Source of the DNA: Tildeniella torsiva UHER 1998/13D
GTDB lineage: Bacteria; Cyanobacteriota; Cyanobacteriia; Phormidesmidales; Phormidesmidaceae
NCBI GenBank assembly: GCA_019358835.1
Contig: JAHHIH010000032.1
Location: 1-49,229, forward strand
Direction of reading: 5' to 3'
Length of the DNA stretch: 49,229 nt
Shown piece by piece: positions 17,032 to 26,410 of this stretch (its first letter is position 1; the number at the start of each line of letters is the position of its first letter). The notes below the pieces were generated by a model. That model was not told where the DNA came from. It did no database searches and saw nothing but the letters and a program-made list of their open reading frames with translations. The position numbers and the translations under genes are program-made.

Positions 17032-17700
17032 ATGTTATCCCTCCGTCCAGACAGTTCTGGAAGTGCTTATCCAGAAATTTCCGCATCGATTATTCATCCA
17101 TCGGCCCGGTGCTTGATCAAACGCTCCATCGATATTTTGGGTGCCCTGGTGGGGCTGGTCATCCTGGCTCTAGTCACCATTCCTATTGCTCTAGCTATTG
17201 TGCTAGACAGTCCTGGCCCTATCCTATACGCCCAAACCCGCTACGGTCTCAAGGGCAAACCGTTTACCATCTGGAAGTTTCGCTCCATGGTACAAAATGC
17301 CGATGCTCTTAAGCAAACGGTGTCCAACCAGGCCCAGGGGCTGATTTTCAAGAACGAAAATGATCCCCGCATCACCCGAGTGGGGCGCATTCTGCGCAAG
17401 ACAAGCCTAGATGAGTTTCCACAGTTTTGGAATGTGCTCAAGGGCGACATGAGCCTGGTTGGCACTCGACCTCCCACCGAAGATGAAGTGGCGCGCTACA
17501 GTTCCCACCACTGGCGGCGGCTTGACGTTAAGCCCGGCATCACGGGTCAGTGGCAGATCAGCGGCCGCTCGGCCATCAAAGACTTTGAAGAAATTGTGCA
17601 CCTCGACTTGCAGTACCAAGCCATTTGGTCACCCTGGTACGACCTCCAGGTCATTCTTAAAACCGTTACCATACTGCTCGATCGCAGGGGTGCTTACTAG
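17032..17700 (+). CDS. polyprenyl-phosphate sugar-1-phosphate transferase
   Basis: 222 residues of the bacterial sugar transferase family (WcaJ/GumD/EpsE C-terminal domain). It has an N-terminal membrane or re-entrant helix (IDILGALVGLVILALVTIPI), then the catalytic part: SPGPILYAQTRYGLKG, TIWKFRSM, the Asp-containing NENDPRITRVGRILRKTSLD, FPQFWNVLKGDMSLVGTRPP and KPGITGQWQISGRS. It starts an exopolysaccharide or glycan repeat unit by moving a sugar-1-phosphate to undecaprenyl phosphate. It is about half the length of full WcaJ proteins because the N-terminal membrane domain is absent. No other glycan genes are adjacent. Confidence 0.9.
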   Translation: MLSLRPDSSGSAYPEISASIIHPSARCLIKRSIDILGALVGLVILALVTIPIALAIVLDSPGPILYAQTRYGLKGKPFTIWKFRSMVQNADALKQTVSNQAQGLIFKNENDPRITRVGRILRKTSLDEFPQFWNVLKGDMSLVGTRPPTEDEVARYSSHHWRRLDVKPGITGQWQISGRSAIKDFEEIVHLDLQYQAIWSPWYDLQVILKTVTILLDRRGAY

Positions 17701-17714
17701 ATATAGCGCAAGCC

Positions 17715-18851
17715 CTAACCTACATCGTCGGTGTCGGCAGCAACAACCAGATTATCGCGATGGACGACGGTGTCTGCCCCGACAAAGCCCAAAATTGCTG
17801 GGATGTCTTCTGACCGATGGCCCAGAATTTGGGTAAGGTCTTGGGCGCTGTAATTAGTCATCCCTCTGGCAATCTCTTCACCGCTGTCCGCACAGATCAC
17901 AACCGCATCTTGAGCCTCAAAGTCGCCTTCTAAACGAGTAATACCAGCAGCCAGCAGCGACTTACCGCCCTTCAAGATCGCCCGGGTTGCACCTGGATCT
18001 AAGTGAAGACGTCCAGTAGGGGCAAGGCCAGCGGCAATCCAGCGCTTGCGGGCTGGACTAGGCCGGGGCGATGGGGCGAACTGGGTGCCAACGGCTTCTC
18101 CGGCGAGGGCTTTAACCACGTTATGGGGCTGACGACCATCGGTAATGACAGTACGCACCCCTGCCTTCGTAGCAATCTGAGCCGCTTCTAGCTTAGTTAG
18201 CATGCCGCCAGTTCCCCAGGCAGATCCCTGGCCCCCCGCTACTGCTTTGAGCGCTTGGATATCAGCTAACCGATCGATGGCAATAATCGGCTGGGCTTCG
18301 GGGTTAGAACGGGGATCGGCAGAATACAGGCGATCGACATCGGTGAGTAAGAACAGCCACTGGGCTCCAATCAGGCTGGCGACCAAAGCTGAGAGGGTAT
18401 CGTTGTCGCCAAACTTGAGTTCTTCTACGGCAACGGTGTCGTTCTCGTTGACGATGGGGATCACGCCTAGCTGGAGCAGTTGGCGAAAGGTGCGATAGCT
18501 GTTGACGTAGCGCGATCGCTGGGCCAAGTCGCTGCGGGTCAGCAATACCTGGGCAATGGGCTGATTCAGAGCCGAAAACAGATCGTCATAGATGCGCATC
18601 AGCCGACCCTGGCCCACCGCCGCTACAGCCTGCTTCATGGCTAGGGTCTTGGGTCGCTCGGTCAGGTTGAGCCGTCGGCAGCCAATGCCCACTGCACCCG
18701 ACGAAACTAAAACCACCTGGTGCCCCTGCTGACGCAAAGTGCAGAGGGTCTCAACCAGCGCAGCCAGGGTAGAGAGGGCAAACTGACCTGTACTAGTGCC
18801 AGTCAGACTAGAAGTACCGATTTTGACCACGAGGGTTTGAACTGGGCTCAC
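17715..18851 (-). CDS. proB: glutamate 5-kinase
   Basis: 378 residues from GTG at 18851. The amino acid kinase domain (1-255) has [54 protein letters not shown] and [19 protein letters not shown] domain (about 275-360) has [13 protein letters not shown] and [20 protein letters not shown]. It phosphorylates glutamate in the first step of proline synthesis and is normally feedback-inhibited by proline. It is convergent with the sugar transferase, with only 14 bp between the stops. Confidence 0.95.
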   Translation of the reverse strand: MSPVQTLVVKIGTSSLTGTSTGQFALSTLAALVETLCTLRQQGHQVVLVSSGAVGIGCRRLNLTERPKTLAMKQAVAAVGQGRLMRIYDDLFSALNQPIAQVLLTRSDLAQRSRYVNSYRTFRQLLQLGVIPIVNENDTVAVEELKFGDNDTLSALVASLIGAQWLFLLTDVDRLYSADPRSNPEAQPIIAIDRLADIQALKAVAGGQGSAWGTGGMLTKLEAAQIATKAGVRTVITDGRQPHNVVKALAGEAVGTQFAPSPRPSPARKRWIAAGLAPTGRLHLDPGATRAILKGGKSLLAAGITRLEGDFEAQDAVVICADSGEEIARGMTNYSAQDLTQILGHRSEDIPAILGFVGADTVVHRDNLVVAADTDDVG

Positions 18852-19187
18852 GGGCAGGCAACGTCAGTGGAGATAGCCCTGGCAGTATAGCAATCGGTCT
18901 GTCCTCAGGGCGCCATCGCCACAGGCAAAGATAGGATTCAGATGGCCCCTGCGCCCATAAAAACTTTGGGTGCCAACCCAAAAGTCGACACCCAAAAATG
19001 GCTTATTAAATTAAGAGCCTATAGTGAGCTGGCCCCTGTTTATAGACTCAATTATCGCAATAGTGCCAAGACTTCAATTTAACTCTAATGTTTTCTTTAT
19101 ATTTAGCTCAGCAAAGTTTCTGACGCGAACTATTGCAAAGCGTCAATGTTACTTAACTGTATTAAGCCAACGGTTGATTCCCTAACC
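18852..19187. other. intergenic region, no gene recognised
   Basis: This AT-rich stretch upstream of proB and downstream of the YqeG-type gene (both minus strand) should hold the proB promoter. A small dyad, TTTGGGTG (18965-18972) with CACCCAAA (18989-18996), is the only structure noticed. Confidence 0.35.
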
Positions 19188-19697
19188 CTAAAACGTAACC
19201 CCAAAATATTGGGAGATCATCACTTCAAGCGTCCGCAACGGGGAAGTGCGCGCTACCTGATTAAGACCTGGCATAGGGTTCACTAAAATGGTGAACAATC
19301 CTACTCGGTTGCCAGCCAACACATCGGTGAAAAGGCGATCGCCCACCATAGCGACCTGATCGACTGGGAGATTCATAGCCGCCAACGCCAGCTTCAGCTT
19401 ACGGCCTGAGGGCTTGCCGGCACTGGTTAGATAGGGCACATCCAGCAGGGCAGCAATCCGGCTGATGCGGTGAGCATTGACGTTGTTGCTCACGAGCCAT
19501 ACTGTCGCCACGGCTTTCATCTGATGCATCCAGTGGGCCAGATCGGGGTTGGTTTCAGCCTGCCGCAACGGCACTAGAGTATCGTCTACGTCCAAAATTA
19601 GCCCCTTTAAGTTGTGCCGAGCCAGCAGCTCAGGGGAAATCGCCAGGACGTTTCCGTCCAGCACTAGATCGGGTTGCAGCAGGCGAGAAAAGGACAT
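19188..19697 (-). CDS. YqeG-family HAD-IIIA phosphatase
   Basis: 169 residues from the ATG at 19697; the frame is open to 19808 but the extra 37 residues look non-coding. The HAD motif I is LILDVDDTLVPL (DxDxT), motif II VWLVSNN, then KPSGRKLKLAL with the conserved Lys and MVGDRLFTDVLAGNR with the acidic motif. Relatives dephosphorylate phosphatidylglycerophosphate in plants and cyanobacteria or act on unidentified substrates. It is followed on the same strand by no close partner and preceded by mltG at 160 bp. Confidence 0.85.
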   Translation of the reverse strand: MSFSRLLQPDLVLDGNVLAISPELLARHNLKGLILDVDDTLVPLRQAETNPDLAHWMHQMKAVATVWLVSNNVNAHRISRIAALLDVPYLTSAGKPSGRKLKLALAAMNLPVDQVAMVGDRLFTDVLAGNRVGLFTILVNPMPGLNQVARTSPLRTLEVMISQYFGVTF

Positions 19698-19858
19698 AAC
19701 AAAACCATAGCCCCAAACGTAGCATAGTCTAGATTGGCGGCCTAAAGCGGGTTGAAATGCCAGCCGTCCCCAAGCTGCAGCAATTAAACCGCAGCAATAC
19801 AACCCCATGGATCGTTTTAGGGGCGATCGCCCAGCAGATATAGAACTGACGAACAGGG

Positions 19859-20920
19859 TCAGTTGTCAATAGTGGCGCGAATGGCATCGCGGGCGGCTTC
19901 GTGCTCTGCTAGCGTGCGGCTAAAAACATGGGTGCCGTCGTAGCGGGCCACAAAGAACAGGTAATCGGTAGCGGCCGGGGCCAGAGTCGCTTCTAAACTA
20001 GCTTTACCCGCGCTGGCGATCGGCGTTGGGGGCAGCCCTGGGTTGATGTAGGTGTTGTAGGGCGAAGGGGTTTCTACCTGAGTCCAGGTGAGAGGCTGCT
20101 CTGGGGTTTGCACAATACCCAGACCATATTCGACTGTAGGGTCAGCCCCCAGCGGAATATTCTGGTTTAGGCGGTTAGTAAAGACCCCGGCGATGGTGCC
20201 GCGCTCGTCGGCAATCACCGCCTCTTTTTCAACAATGCTGGCTAGGGTAGCCCAGTCCAACAGCGTCAGGTCAGTGGTTGCCTGCTGGTAGATTGGCAGC
20301 GCTACCGTCTCAAAGCGGCTCAGCATAGCATCGACTACCGCCTCAGGAGTAACTCCCTCCGCTGGCAGCTGATAGGTATCGGGGAATAAAAAGCCCTCCA
20401 CATGGGGAAGGCCATCGGGCAGCCAGGGATAGTTGTCCTTAGATACCTGTTCAGTAGAGGCCAAAAACGCATCTGCGGAGAAAAAACCCTCTTCCTCAAA
20501 GTAGGTGGCCATTTGGCGGCGGTTCCAGCCCTCGGGAACCGTAAATGAGGTTTGCACGACCTGGCCACTGCGAATCACATCGGCGATTGCCGTCATCGAG
20601 TCAGCTGGGCTGAGGGCGTAGGTGCCCGCCTGAAATTCTCCCTCAGCATTTTGCCAGGTTTGCCAGCGCGACCACAGCTTCCAGGCCAGGGCCGACCGAA
20701 TCAGACCCGCCGCTTCGAGATCTTCGCCAATCTGCTGACCCGGAGTGCCCGGCGGAATTTGAATTTGTACTGTTTCAGAAGCAGCTTCGGCGGAGGCTGC
20801 GCTGACGGGCTGGTTGACCCAACTCCACCAAGCCCAGCCCTGCCAGGCCGCTACCCCTGTAGCCAAGGGCAGCAATAGTCCCAAAAAACTCCACCGAACC
20901 CAGCGTGAACCTTTAGCCAT
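19859..20920 (-). CDS. mltG: endolytic murein transglycosylase (YceG/MltG)
   Basis: 353 residues with one N-terminal membrane helix (about 8-28). A LysM-like segment, IPPGTPGQQIGEDLEAAGLI, is followed by the YceG core: VPEGWNRRQMATYF, VEGFLFPDTYQLP, ASIVEKEAVIADERGTIAGV with the catalytic Glu in VEKEA, NRLNQNIPLGADPTVEYGLG, and SPYNTYINPGLPPTPI. It cleaves nascent glycan strands in the periplasmic face of the membrane and sets their length. It lies 35 bp downstream of the DUF3727 gene in a minus-strand cluster (GNAT-like, ruvX, DUF3727, mltG). Confidence 0.93.
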   Translation of the reverse strand: MAKGSRWVRWSFLGLLLPLATGVAAWQGWAWWSWVNQPVSAASAEAASETVQIQIPPGTPGQQIGEDLEAAGLIRSALAWKLWSRWQTWQNAEGEFQAGTYALSPADSMTAIADVIRSGQVVQTSFTVPEGWNRRQMATYFEEEGFFSADAFLASTEQVSKDNYPWLPDGLPHVEGFLFPDTYQLPAEGVTPEAVVDAMLSRFETVALPIYQQATTDLTLLDWATLASIVEKEAVIADERGTIAGVFTNRLNQNIPLGADPTVEYGLGIVQTPEQPLTWTQVETPSPYNTYINPGLPPTPIASAGKASLEATLAPAATDYLFFVARYDGTHVFSRTLAEHEAARDAIRATIDN

Positions 20921-20955
20921 GATTGCACTATCGATAATCGCCGTTACGGACGTTC

Positions 20956-21519
20956 TTACTCTAATAGATCAAACAGTTTTTCCTCTAAACCACCGCGAAT
21001 GGTTTGAAATTCTTCTGGGGTCACCACCTCCAATGATCCGTCGCTGGTGCGGTGAGCAAAGATCAGCAGCGGGTCGAGGGGCGTGCACAGGGTGTATTCT
21101 TCGTCGTCGTAGAAGCAGGTTGCCAAGATCTGAAATTCTTCTGTGACGGGGTTACCGGCATCGTCGAGGTCGTCTAGCTCCAGGGTGAGGCAGTTATCTT
21201 CCTCAGCCTCAGGCACCTCCCCCGACGCAGTCAGGGTAATGGCAGTGCGCTGAAGGGTCAAGTTTTGCTCGGCCAGCACGGCCTTGGCGGTGAGAAAGAC
21301 CTGATCGATCTCTTCCTCTTCCACATCCATTAGAACCTCGTCATCATTGTCGTCTTGCTGCCAAACAAAAATTTCGATGGGGGCATCAATGGGCAGCAAA
21401 AGCAGGTATTCGCGATCGTTGAGCTGAAAGCTCTGCTCCACCTGACAGGGCAAAAACCGCCCGGCATCATCGGTGAGAACTACAGCTGACTCGTCAATCG
21501 GTTGGGTGTTATCCGCCAT
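20956..21519 (-). CDS. DUF3727-type acidic protein
   Basis: 187 residues from the ATG at 21519, preferred to 21582 because the first 21 residues of the longer frame are unlike the family. The protein is very acidic (QQDDNDDEVLMDVEEEEID; LDDLDDAGN) and has two similar halves, each beginning with a short beta segment (AVVLTDDAGRFLPC; LTLELDDLDDAGN) and containing LLLPIDAPIEIFVWQ or LCTPLDPLLIFAHR. This matches the DUF3727/DUF1292-like proteins of cyanobacteria and plastids, whose role is not established. It is commonly found beside mltG and ruvX in cyanobacteria, as here. Confidence 0.75.
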   Translation of the reverse strand: MADNTQPIDESAVVLTDDAGRFLPCQVEQSFQLNDREYLLLLPIDAPIEIFVWQQDDNDDEVLMDVEEEEIDQVFLTAKAVLAEQNLTLQRTAITLTASGEVPEAEEDNCLTLELDDLDDAGNPVTEEFQILATCFYDDEEYTLCTPLDPLLIFAHRTSDGSLEVVTPEEFQTIRGGLEEKLFDLLE

Positions 21520-21622
21520 GGAGGCTACTCTTCTCTCGGTAACCAGGTGCAGTGGATTGACACCGCAGCCCAGTATGAACACTGAACGGTGTTATCAGAA
21601 TATCCCATCCTGTTACGTCTGT

Positions 21623-22048
21623 TTACGATGAGCGCCGTTCATCTAGCCAGCGCTGCAGGATGATGGCGGCAGCTTTGCGGTCAATCAGAGCTTTTTCCTG
21701 AGCCACAGAATGACCGGCGGCACGCATCAGATGTTCAGCTTCTACGGAACTCAACCGCTCATCGACATAGACAACGGGCATCGCTAAGGCCTGGCTAAGG
21801 CCCTCGGCTACTTTTCGCACTTGGCGAGCCTGAAAGCCCTCTTCCCCATCCATAGTGAGCGGCAAGCCTACGACCAGTATCTGGGCCTGCCGAGCCTTGA
21901 CCAAGTGTTGCAAATCGGCCACCAGGTCTTGAAACGATCGCCGCTGTAGCGTGGTGAGGCCAGTGGCAATCAGGCCGGTGCCATCGCAACCCGCGACCCC
22001 AATGCGCTTACGACCAATATCTAGCCCTAGGGCTGAAACCAGCGCCAT
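21623..22048 (-). CDS. ruvX: RuvX/YqgF-type Holliday junction resolvase
   Basis: 141 residues with the RNase H-like YqgF fold: LGLDIGRKRIGVAGCD with the first catalytic Asp, ILVVGLPLTMDGEEGFQARQ, and VVYVDERLSSVEAE with the second acidic site, then DRKAAAIILQRWLDER. Family members resolve branched DNA or process the 16S rRNA 5' end. It lies 14 bp downstream of the GNAT-like gene and 103 bp upstream of DUF3727, in the same direction. Confidence 0.92.
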   Translation of the reverse strand: MALVSALGLDIGRKRIGVAGCDGTGLIATGLTTLQRRSFQDLVADLQHLVKARQAQILVVGLPLTMDGEEGFQARQVRKVAEGLSQALAMPVVYVDERLSSVEAEHLMRAAGHSVAQEKALIDRKAAAIILQRWLDERRSS

Positions 22049-22062
22049 AGCCTTGCAGAACC

Positions 22063-23295
22063 TTAGCGATCGCCTTCGGAAGGCGGCGCATCGGTACCTC
22101 TGTTTGGGGTTTGCGGCCCCAGCACCGTCTGCCAGCGCTCTGCCGACCAGGTCATTCGCCCAGGTACCGGCTTACTGGCGGGCTGTAGACCCGTCAGCAC
22201 GTCAGATAGCTGTAGCCCCTCTAGGGAAAGGTGTCGAGCTTCGCGCACCTTGTGCCACACCGATCGCGACATCAGCAGGGCATGGGAGGCGGGGGTCGCC
22301 TGAATTTGAGTGAAGCACTCCTCTCGCTCGGGTTGGTAGTCTAAGGAGGTTAGCCGCAGGGACTGGGCTGGGAAGGGTTGCAAAATTTTGGCCATCTGCG
22401 TCATCAGCTCTAGATAGAGCCAGGTGTAGGCCGGGTGAACCGTCAACCCGGCCTCGTGGGGCTGCTGACCATCGCGGGAAATCGCCAGTTTAAATTGACC
22501 AATGGCCGCCTTGCGCTGCTGCTCAAAGACGTAGGCACTGACCGTTTCAACCTGATTGACCAGGCGATCGGTGGTGGCCGTCATGCTGCCCATCAGGCCG
22601 GTTTTAAAGTCTTGGATCTGATGATCAAACACCTGGCGGACGAGAGGCGGCATGGCGGCGGTGTCTAGCTGGTACAACAGCTGAGAGTCGGCGTTGCTGA
22701 TAGGCAAAAGATTCGGCAAATCGGGCTCGCGCTGGGCCAGGGTTTCGATCTGCTCGGCAGCCATCTCCCAGTAGGTCATCTGGGCTAGGGGCTGAAACCC
22801 ATTGAAGCGATAGAGCGCCAGGGCGGAGGTGTGGTTGACGTCAACTTCGAGCATCCAGGTTCTGGCTTCCCAAATCACCTCAAAGCAGTGGCGCAGCAGC
22901 CGTGAGCCAACGTCCATGTAGCCCGAGGCCGCCACGTACCCAGAGGCCGCCGTATTCGCCAAGGCGCGGCGGTTGATGACCACCTGCTCGACTCGCCAGG
23001 TGCTGCGAGTCTGGTTGAAGGGCGACACTTGAATAATCCCCACCAAAGACTTCTGGCGCTCGGCCACAAAAGTAGTCTGACTCTGCTGCTGCACGGGACG
23101 GGGCAGCCAGCTTAAAACTTTAAGGGGGCCATACCAGCGGCGCTGATAATCTAGCCATGTCACAATGGCCTCGGCAGCGTCTAGGTCGCCACCAGCCTCC
23201 AGATCCTCTGGCTGCCACTGCTTAAGGTCGTCTAAATCGCGATATTGCAGCGGCCTTACTGTTAGGGTAGGGCCAGGGGTTGTCATAGGTGCCAT
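22063..23295 (-). CDS. two-domain GNAT-like acetyltransferase
   Basis: 410 residues. The N-terminal half is GNAT-like: LTVRPLQYRDLDDLKQWQP, KSLVGIIQVSPFN, VEQVVINRR, then YMDVGSRLLRHCFEVIWEA (the CoA-binding helix region) and LEVDVNHTSALALYRFNGFQ, a typical GNAT C-terminal motif. The second half (220-400) has EAGLTVHPAYTWLYLELMTQ and looks like a degenerate partner domain. The substrate is unknown. A small in-frame tandem duplication (AASGYV, AASGYM; 22917-22958) precedes the CoA-binding helix. A start at the fourth codon is possible. Confidence 0.7.
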   Translation of the reverse strand: MAPMTTPGPTLTVRPLQYRDLDDLKQWQPEDLEAGGDLDAAEAIVTWLDYQRRWYGPLKVLSWLPRPVQQQSQTTFVAERQKSLVGIIQVSPFNQTRSTWRVEQVVINRRALANTAASGYVAASGYMDVGSRLLRHCFEVIWEARTWMLEVDVNHTSALALYRFNGFQPLAQMTYWEMAAEQIETLAQREPDLPNLLPISNADSQLLYQLDTAAMPPLVRQVFDHQIQDFKTGLMGSMTATTDRLVNQVETVSAYVFEQQRKAAIGQFKLAISRDGQQPHEAGLTVHPAYTWLYLELMTQMAKILQPFPAQSLRLTSLDYQPEREECFTQIQATPASHALLMSRSVWHKVREARHLSLEGLQLSDVLTGLQPASKPVPGRMTWSAERWQTVLGPQTPNRGTDAPPSEGDR

Positions 23296-23469
23296 AGGAT
23301 CTCAAAGATCTGACCTGTATGCCGTCATCCTAGCCGATTTTCCTGATTTCCACACCGCCCCTTGGCGAGGGGAGAGCTGCCTAAATTGACGGCTAAACCG
23401 GTAGGGCTGCTTTTGGAATAGGGAGGATTGAGTGCTGGAGAAACCTCAAAACTTACCATTTACAAAACT

Positions 23470-23475
23470 TATAAT
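23470..23475 (+). promoter_or_regulatory. candidate -10 box for cruF
   Basis: A consensus TATAAT about 100 bp before the cruF ATG, in a short AT-rich stretch. No good -35 element is seen at the usual distance, which is not unusual for cyanobacterial promoters. Confidence 0.35.
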
Positions 23476-23574
23476 TTAAGCGACGATTGCAACTGCGGCT
23501 GCTTTTCAGCCTTTCAAAACAGAACAGTTAGCGGTCGAGCTGCACAGCCCGGCCAGCGGTATCTAGGACTTACC

Positions 23575-24495
23575 ATGAGAAATCTTTTAGCCATCGAGCG
23601 GTTTTGCCTATACGGTCACGTGGTCGCCATGGTGTTTGGCCTGGCCGGTCTGCTGTGGGTGGTGCCTCACCCTGGCATCCTAGAGTACTTGCCGGCGGGG
23701 CCGACTCTCTTCCGGTGGAGCATGGCCGGGGGCGGCGTCGGCTACATTTTGCTGGGCACCCTGGCCATGGCTCTGTACGCCTATCACACCCTGGGGCTAG
23801 GCAGCTTGATCACATTTGCGATCGCGTCCGTCGGCATTTCAATCACCAGTGAGCTATTGGGTACCAGCACTGGCTTTCCCTTCGGTCATTACAGCTACCT
23901 CAACGGGTTGGGCTACAAGGTCGCGGGTCTAGTGCCATTTACCATTCCGCTGTCGTGGTTTTATCTGGGTCTGGCAGCGTTTTTGCTGGCCCGCAGTGGG
24001 TTGGCTGCGGGGGGTGGTGCTGGGCGCTACAACTGGGCGCGATCGCTAGCCGCTGTAGTTCTAGGGTCAGTTCTGCTCACCTCCTGGGATTTTGTGCTCG
24101 ACCCAGCCATGAGCCAGACCGCCCTGCCCTTCTGGTACTGGCACGAGCCCGGTGCCTTCTTTGGCATGCCCTACCAAAATTTTGTAGGGTGGCTGGGGAC
24201 TGGGGTCGTCTTCATGGGCGTAGCGCTAGGTCTCTGGAAAACCTTTAAATTCTCGCCTGAGCTAGACCAAGGCCAGCTCACCCTGCCTTTAGTGGTGTAC
24301 TTGGCCAACTTTGGCTTTGCCCTGGTGATGAGTCTGGCTGCCGGGTTCTACGTTCCCATCGCGCTGGGGATTTTGACCGGCGCCCTACCTGCGGTGCTGT
24401 GCTGGCGCGCCACTGCCCAGGAAGATCTCTCAGATGTACTAGTTGAGCCCGCCCAGGTGATCGAAGCTTCCGTAGCCGTGACTAAGGGTTCCTAA
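23575..24495 (+). CDS. cruF: carotenoid 1',2'-hydratase CruF
   Basis: 306 residues from the ATG at 23575; the frame is open from 23428 but the extra segment is unlike the family. It is an integral membrane protein with seven to eight helices. Polar signatures lie at ITSELLGTSTGFPFGHYSYL, GYKVAGLVPFTIPLSWFYLG, WDFVLDPAMSQT and PYQNFVGWLGTG, as in the CruF/DUF422 carotenoid hydratases. CruF adds water across the psi end of gamma-carotene-type molecules, giving the 1'-hydroxyl of myxol. cruG follows on the same strand, the usual pairing, with a hairpin between them. Confidence 0.88.
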   Translation: MRNLLAIERFCLYGHVVAMVFGLAGLLWVVPHPGILEYLPAGPTLFRWSMAGGGVGYILLGTLAMALYAYHTLGLGSLITFAIASVGISITSELLGTSTGFPFGHYSYLNGLGYKVAGLVPFTIPLSWFYLGLAAFLLARSGLAAGGGAGRYNWARSLAAVVLGSVLLTSWDFVLDPAMSQTALPFWYWHEPGAFFGMPYQNFVGWLGTGVVFMGVALGLWKTFKFSPELDQGQLTLPLVVYLANFGFALVMSLAAGFYVPIALGILTGALPAVLCWRATAQEDLSDVLVEPAQVIEASVAVTKGS

Positions 24496-24537
24496 TAATT
24501 CTGGGGCCATAGTGCTGGGGCCGATGTCGGCAGCATA

Positions 24538-24585
24538 AGCCCATTGCGCCTCGGATAGGAGCTACTGTCCGAGGCGCAATGGGCT
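24538..24585. repeat. perfect 18-bp inverted repeat between cruF and cruG
   Basis: AGCCCATTGCGCCTCGGA (24538-24555), a 12-nt loop, and the exact complement TCCGAGGCGCAATGGGCT (24568-24585). It has no T-run, so it may attenuate or stabilise the cruF transcript, or be a dispersed repeat. It lies 42 bp after the cruF stop and 78 bp before the cruG start. Confidence 0.85.
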
Positions 24586-24663
24586 CAGATTGTCAGGTTG
24601 ATCTGGAGTAACCGACAGCCAGTCGGTTCAACTGCGATCTACGTCCGTTTTTGAGGTATTGCC

Positions 24664-25887
24664 TTGCCCACCGATGTGGCCACCCCGTTTCCTTGGCCGA
24701 GTTTTATCGCGATCGTGCTGCTGGCGGTGCAGCTGCCGATGGTGGCGGTGCTGCTGTCGAGGTTGGTGCAGGGCCCCTTTCGCAGGCCTCCCCTGGCCCC
24801 AGCCCGCCCCGACCCTGGCCTGCTGGGCACGGTTTCGGTGGTGGTGCCTACCCTCAACGAGGCGGATCGCATACGCCCATGTCTGGAAGGGCTAATCCGG
24901 CAGGGCTACGAAGTGCGGGAAATTTTGGTCGTAGACAGCCGGTCGACCGATGACACTCGCTCGGTAGTCAGCACCTACCAGGCCCACGACCCGCGATTGC
25001 GGCTGCTGGAGGACGATCCCCTGCCCAAGGGATGGGTTGGGCGTCCCTGGGCCTTGGACTACGGTTTTCGCCAAACCTCTACCGCTAGCACCTGGGTACT
25101 GGGTGTTGACGCCGATACCCAGCCTCAGCCTGGCCTGGTGGCAGCGTTAGCCAAAGCCATGGACAGGGAGGGCTATGACCTGGTGTCTCTCGCGCCCCGG
25201 TTTATTCTCAAACACGCTGGCGAATTTTGGCTGCAACCTGCTTTATTGATGACGCTGGTGTACCGATTTGGCCCGCTGGGTAGCCCCAGCGGCTCCACCC
25301 AGCGGGTGATGGCCAATGGCCAGTGCTTTATGGTGCGGCGATCGCTGCTGGCCCAACTTGACGGCTATCAGGCGGCTTCTAGCTCCTTTTGTGACGATGT
25401 TACCCTGGCTCGCTACGCGGCGGCCCAGGGTGCCAAAGTGGGCTTCTGGGATGGCACTCGCCTGCTAAAGGTGCGCATGTACGAAGGCATGGCCGAGACC
25501 TGGCGCGAGTGGGGTCGCTCCCTCGATTTGAAGGATGCGGCTCCGGCTGCTCAGGTCTGGTGGGATTGGCTGTTTCTTGCCTTTGTACAGGGGTTGCCCT
25601 GGGTGCTCGTGCCGGGGGTATTAGCAGTTCGGCAGCAGCTGCCCGCAGCCTGGTCATTATCCCTGCAGTTCTTACTGATTGTGAACGCAAGTCTGTTGCT
25701 CATGCGGCTGGGCATGCAGGCGGCGGTAGCCTCAGCCTATGACCGGCAGGGGGCACCGGGAGCCTGGGCTTTTTGGCTGTCGCCCCTGGCGGATTTGGCA
25801 GCGGTAGTGCGCATTGGCATATCCTCCCTGCGGCGGCCTACCCAGTGGCGGGGGCGGCAGTATCCGGCAGGGGATGCGGAGGGGTAG
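24664..25887 (+). CDS. cruG: carotenoid 2'-O-glycosyltransferase CruG (GT2 family)
   Basis: 407 residues from a TTG start with GAGG 7 nt upstream. An N-terminal membrane helix (about 10-35) precedes a GT2 domain: VSVVVPTLNEADRIRPCLEG, EILVVDSRSTDDTRSVVS, WVLGVDADTQPQPGLVAAL with the DxD-type metal site, then SSFCDDVTLARYAA and the acceptor-side WREWGRSLDLKD. Two to three C-terminal helices follow. CruG attaches a sugar to the 2'-hydroxyl of myxol to give myxoxanthophyll-type glycosides. Its position after cruF supports the call over a general glycosyltransferase. Confidence 0.87.
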   Translation: MPTDVATPFPWPSFIAIVLLAVQLPMVAVLLSRLVQGPFRRPPLAPARPDPGLLGTVSVVVPTLNEADRIRPCLEGLIRQGYEVREILVVDSRSTDDTRSVVSTYQAHDPRLRLLEDDPLPKGWVGRPWALDYGFRQTSTASTWVLGVDADTQPQPGLVAALAKAMDREGYDLVSLAPRFILKHAGEFWLQPALLMTLVYRFGPLGSPSGSTQRVMANGQCFMVRRSLLAQLDGYQAASSSFCDDVTLARYAAAQGAKVGFWDGTRLLKVRMYEGMAETWREWGRSLDLKDAAPAAQVWWDWLFLAFVQGLPWVLVPGVLAVRQQLPAAWSLSLQFLLIVNASLLLMRLGMQAAVASAYDRQGAPGAWAFWLSPLADLAAVVRIGISSLRRPTQWRGRQYPAGDAEG

Positions 25888-25939
25888 GTGAGTGGGTGAG
25901 TGGCTAGCGACCCAGGCATTGAAGCCAGCGGGTAGAACG

Positions 25940-26410
25940 CTATGCACTCCAGTACTTAAAGGGATGACGGGCCAGGTTGGAGTTGTAGTAACGAGGGTCA
26001 GAACTAACTTCTGCACCTATCCAGCTAGGCAGATCGACCACTTGATCGGGGCTAGTCAGCTCCACCTCGGCCATAATTAACCCCTGGTTGTCGCCCGAGA
26101 ACTCGTCTATTTCCCACACAACATCCCCTAGGGGAAGGCGATAGCGAGTTTTTTCGATCAGGGGTGGCTGACAGAGGGTTTCTAGAATGATCTGAGCATC
26201 GGCGACGGGAATGGGGTACTCAAACTCAGCGCGCACCAGACCGACTGCCGGGCCTTTGAGGGTAAGGTAGGCGCGATCGCCCACTCGCCGTACCCGCACC
26301 GTACGGGCATCTTGGGTGGGAATATAGCCCTGGCACATCACCTCTCCCTGGGCAGCGTGACGCCAGCCATCGTCAACTACCAAAAACTTACGCTCAATTT
26401 CTTGACCCAT
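25940..26410 (-). CDS. CYTH/triphosphate tunnel metalloenzyme
   Basis: 156 residues. It opens with the diagnostic ExExK signature as GQEIERKFLV. Further tunnel residues are in RTVRVRRVGDRAYLTLKG, RAEFEYPIP, IEKTRYRLPLGDVVWEIDEF and LIMAEVEL. Small single-domain bacterial members are mostly inorganic tripolyphosphatases; adenylate cyclase activity cannot be excluded. It is convergent with cruG, 52 bp between the ends. Confidence 0.9.
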   Translation of the reverse strand: MGQEIERKFLVVDDGWRHAAQGEVMCQGYIPTQDARTVRVRRVGDRAYLTLKGPAVGLVRAEFEYPIPVADAQIILETLCQPPLIEKTRYRLPLGDVVWEIDEFSGDNQGLIMAEVELTSPDQVVDLPSWIGAEVSSDPRYYNSNLARHPFKYWSA

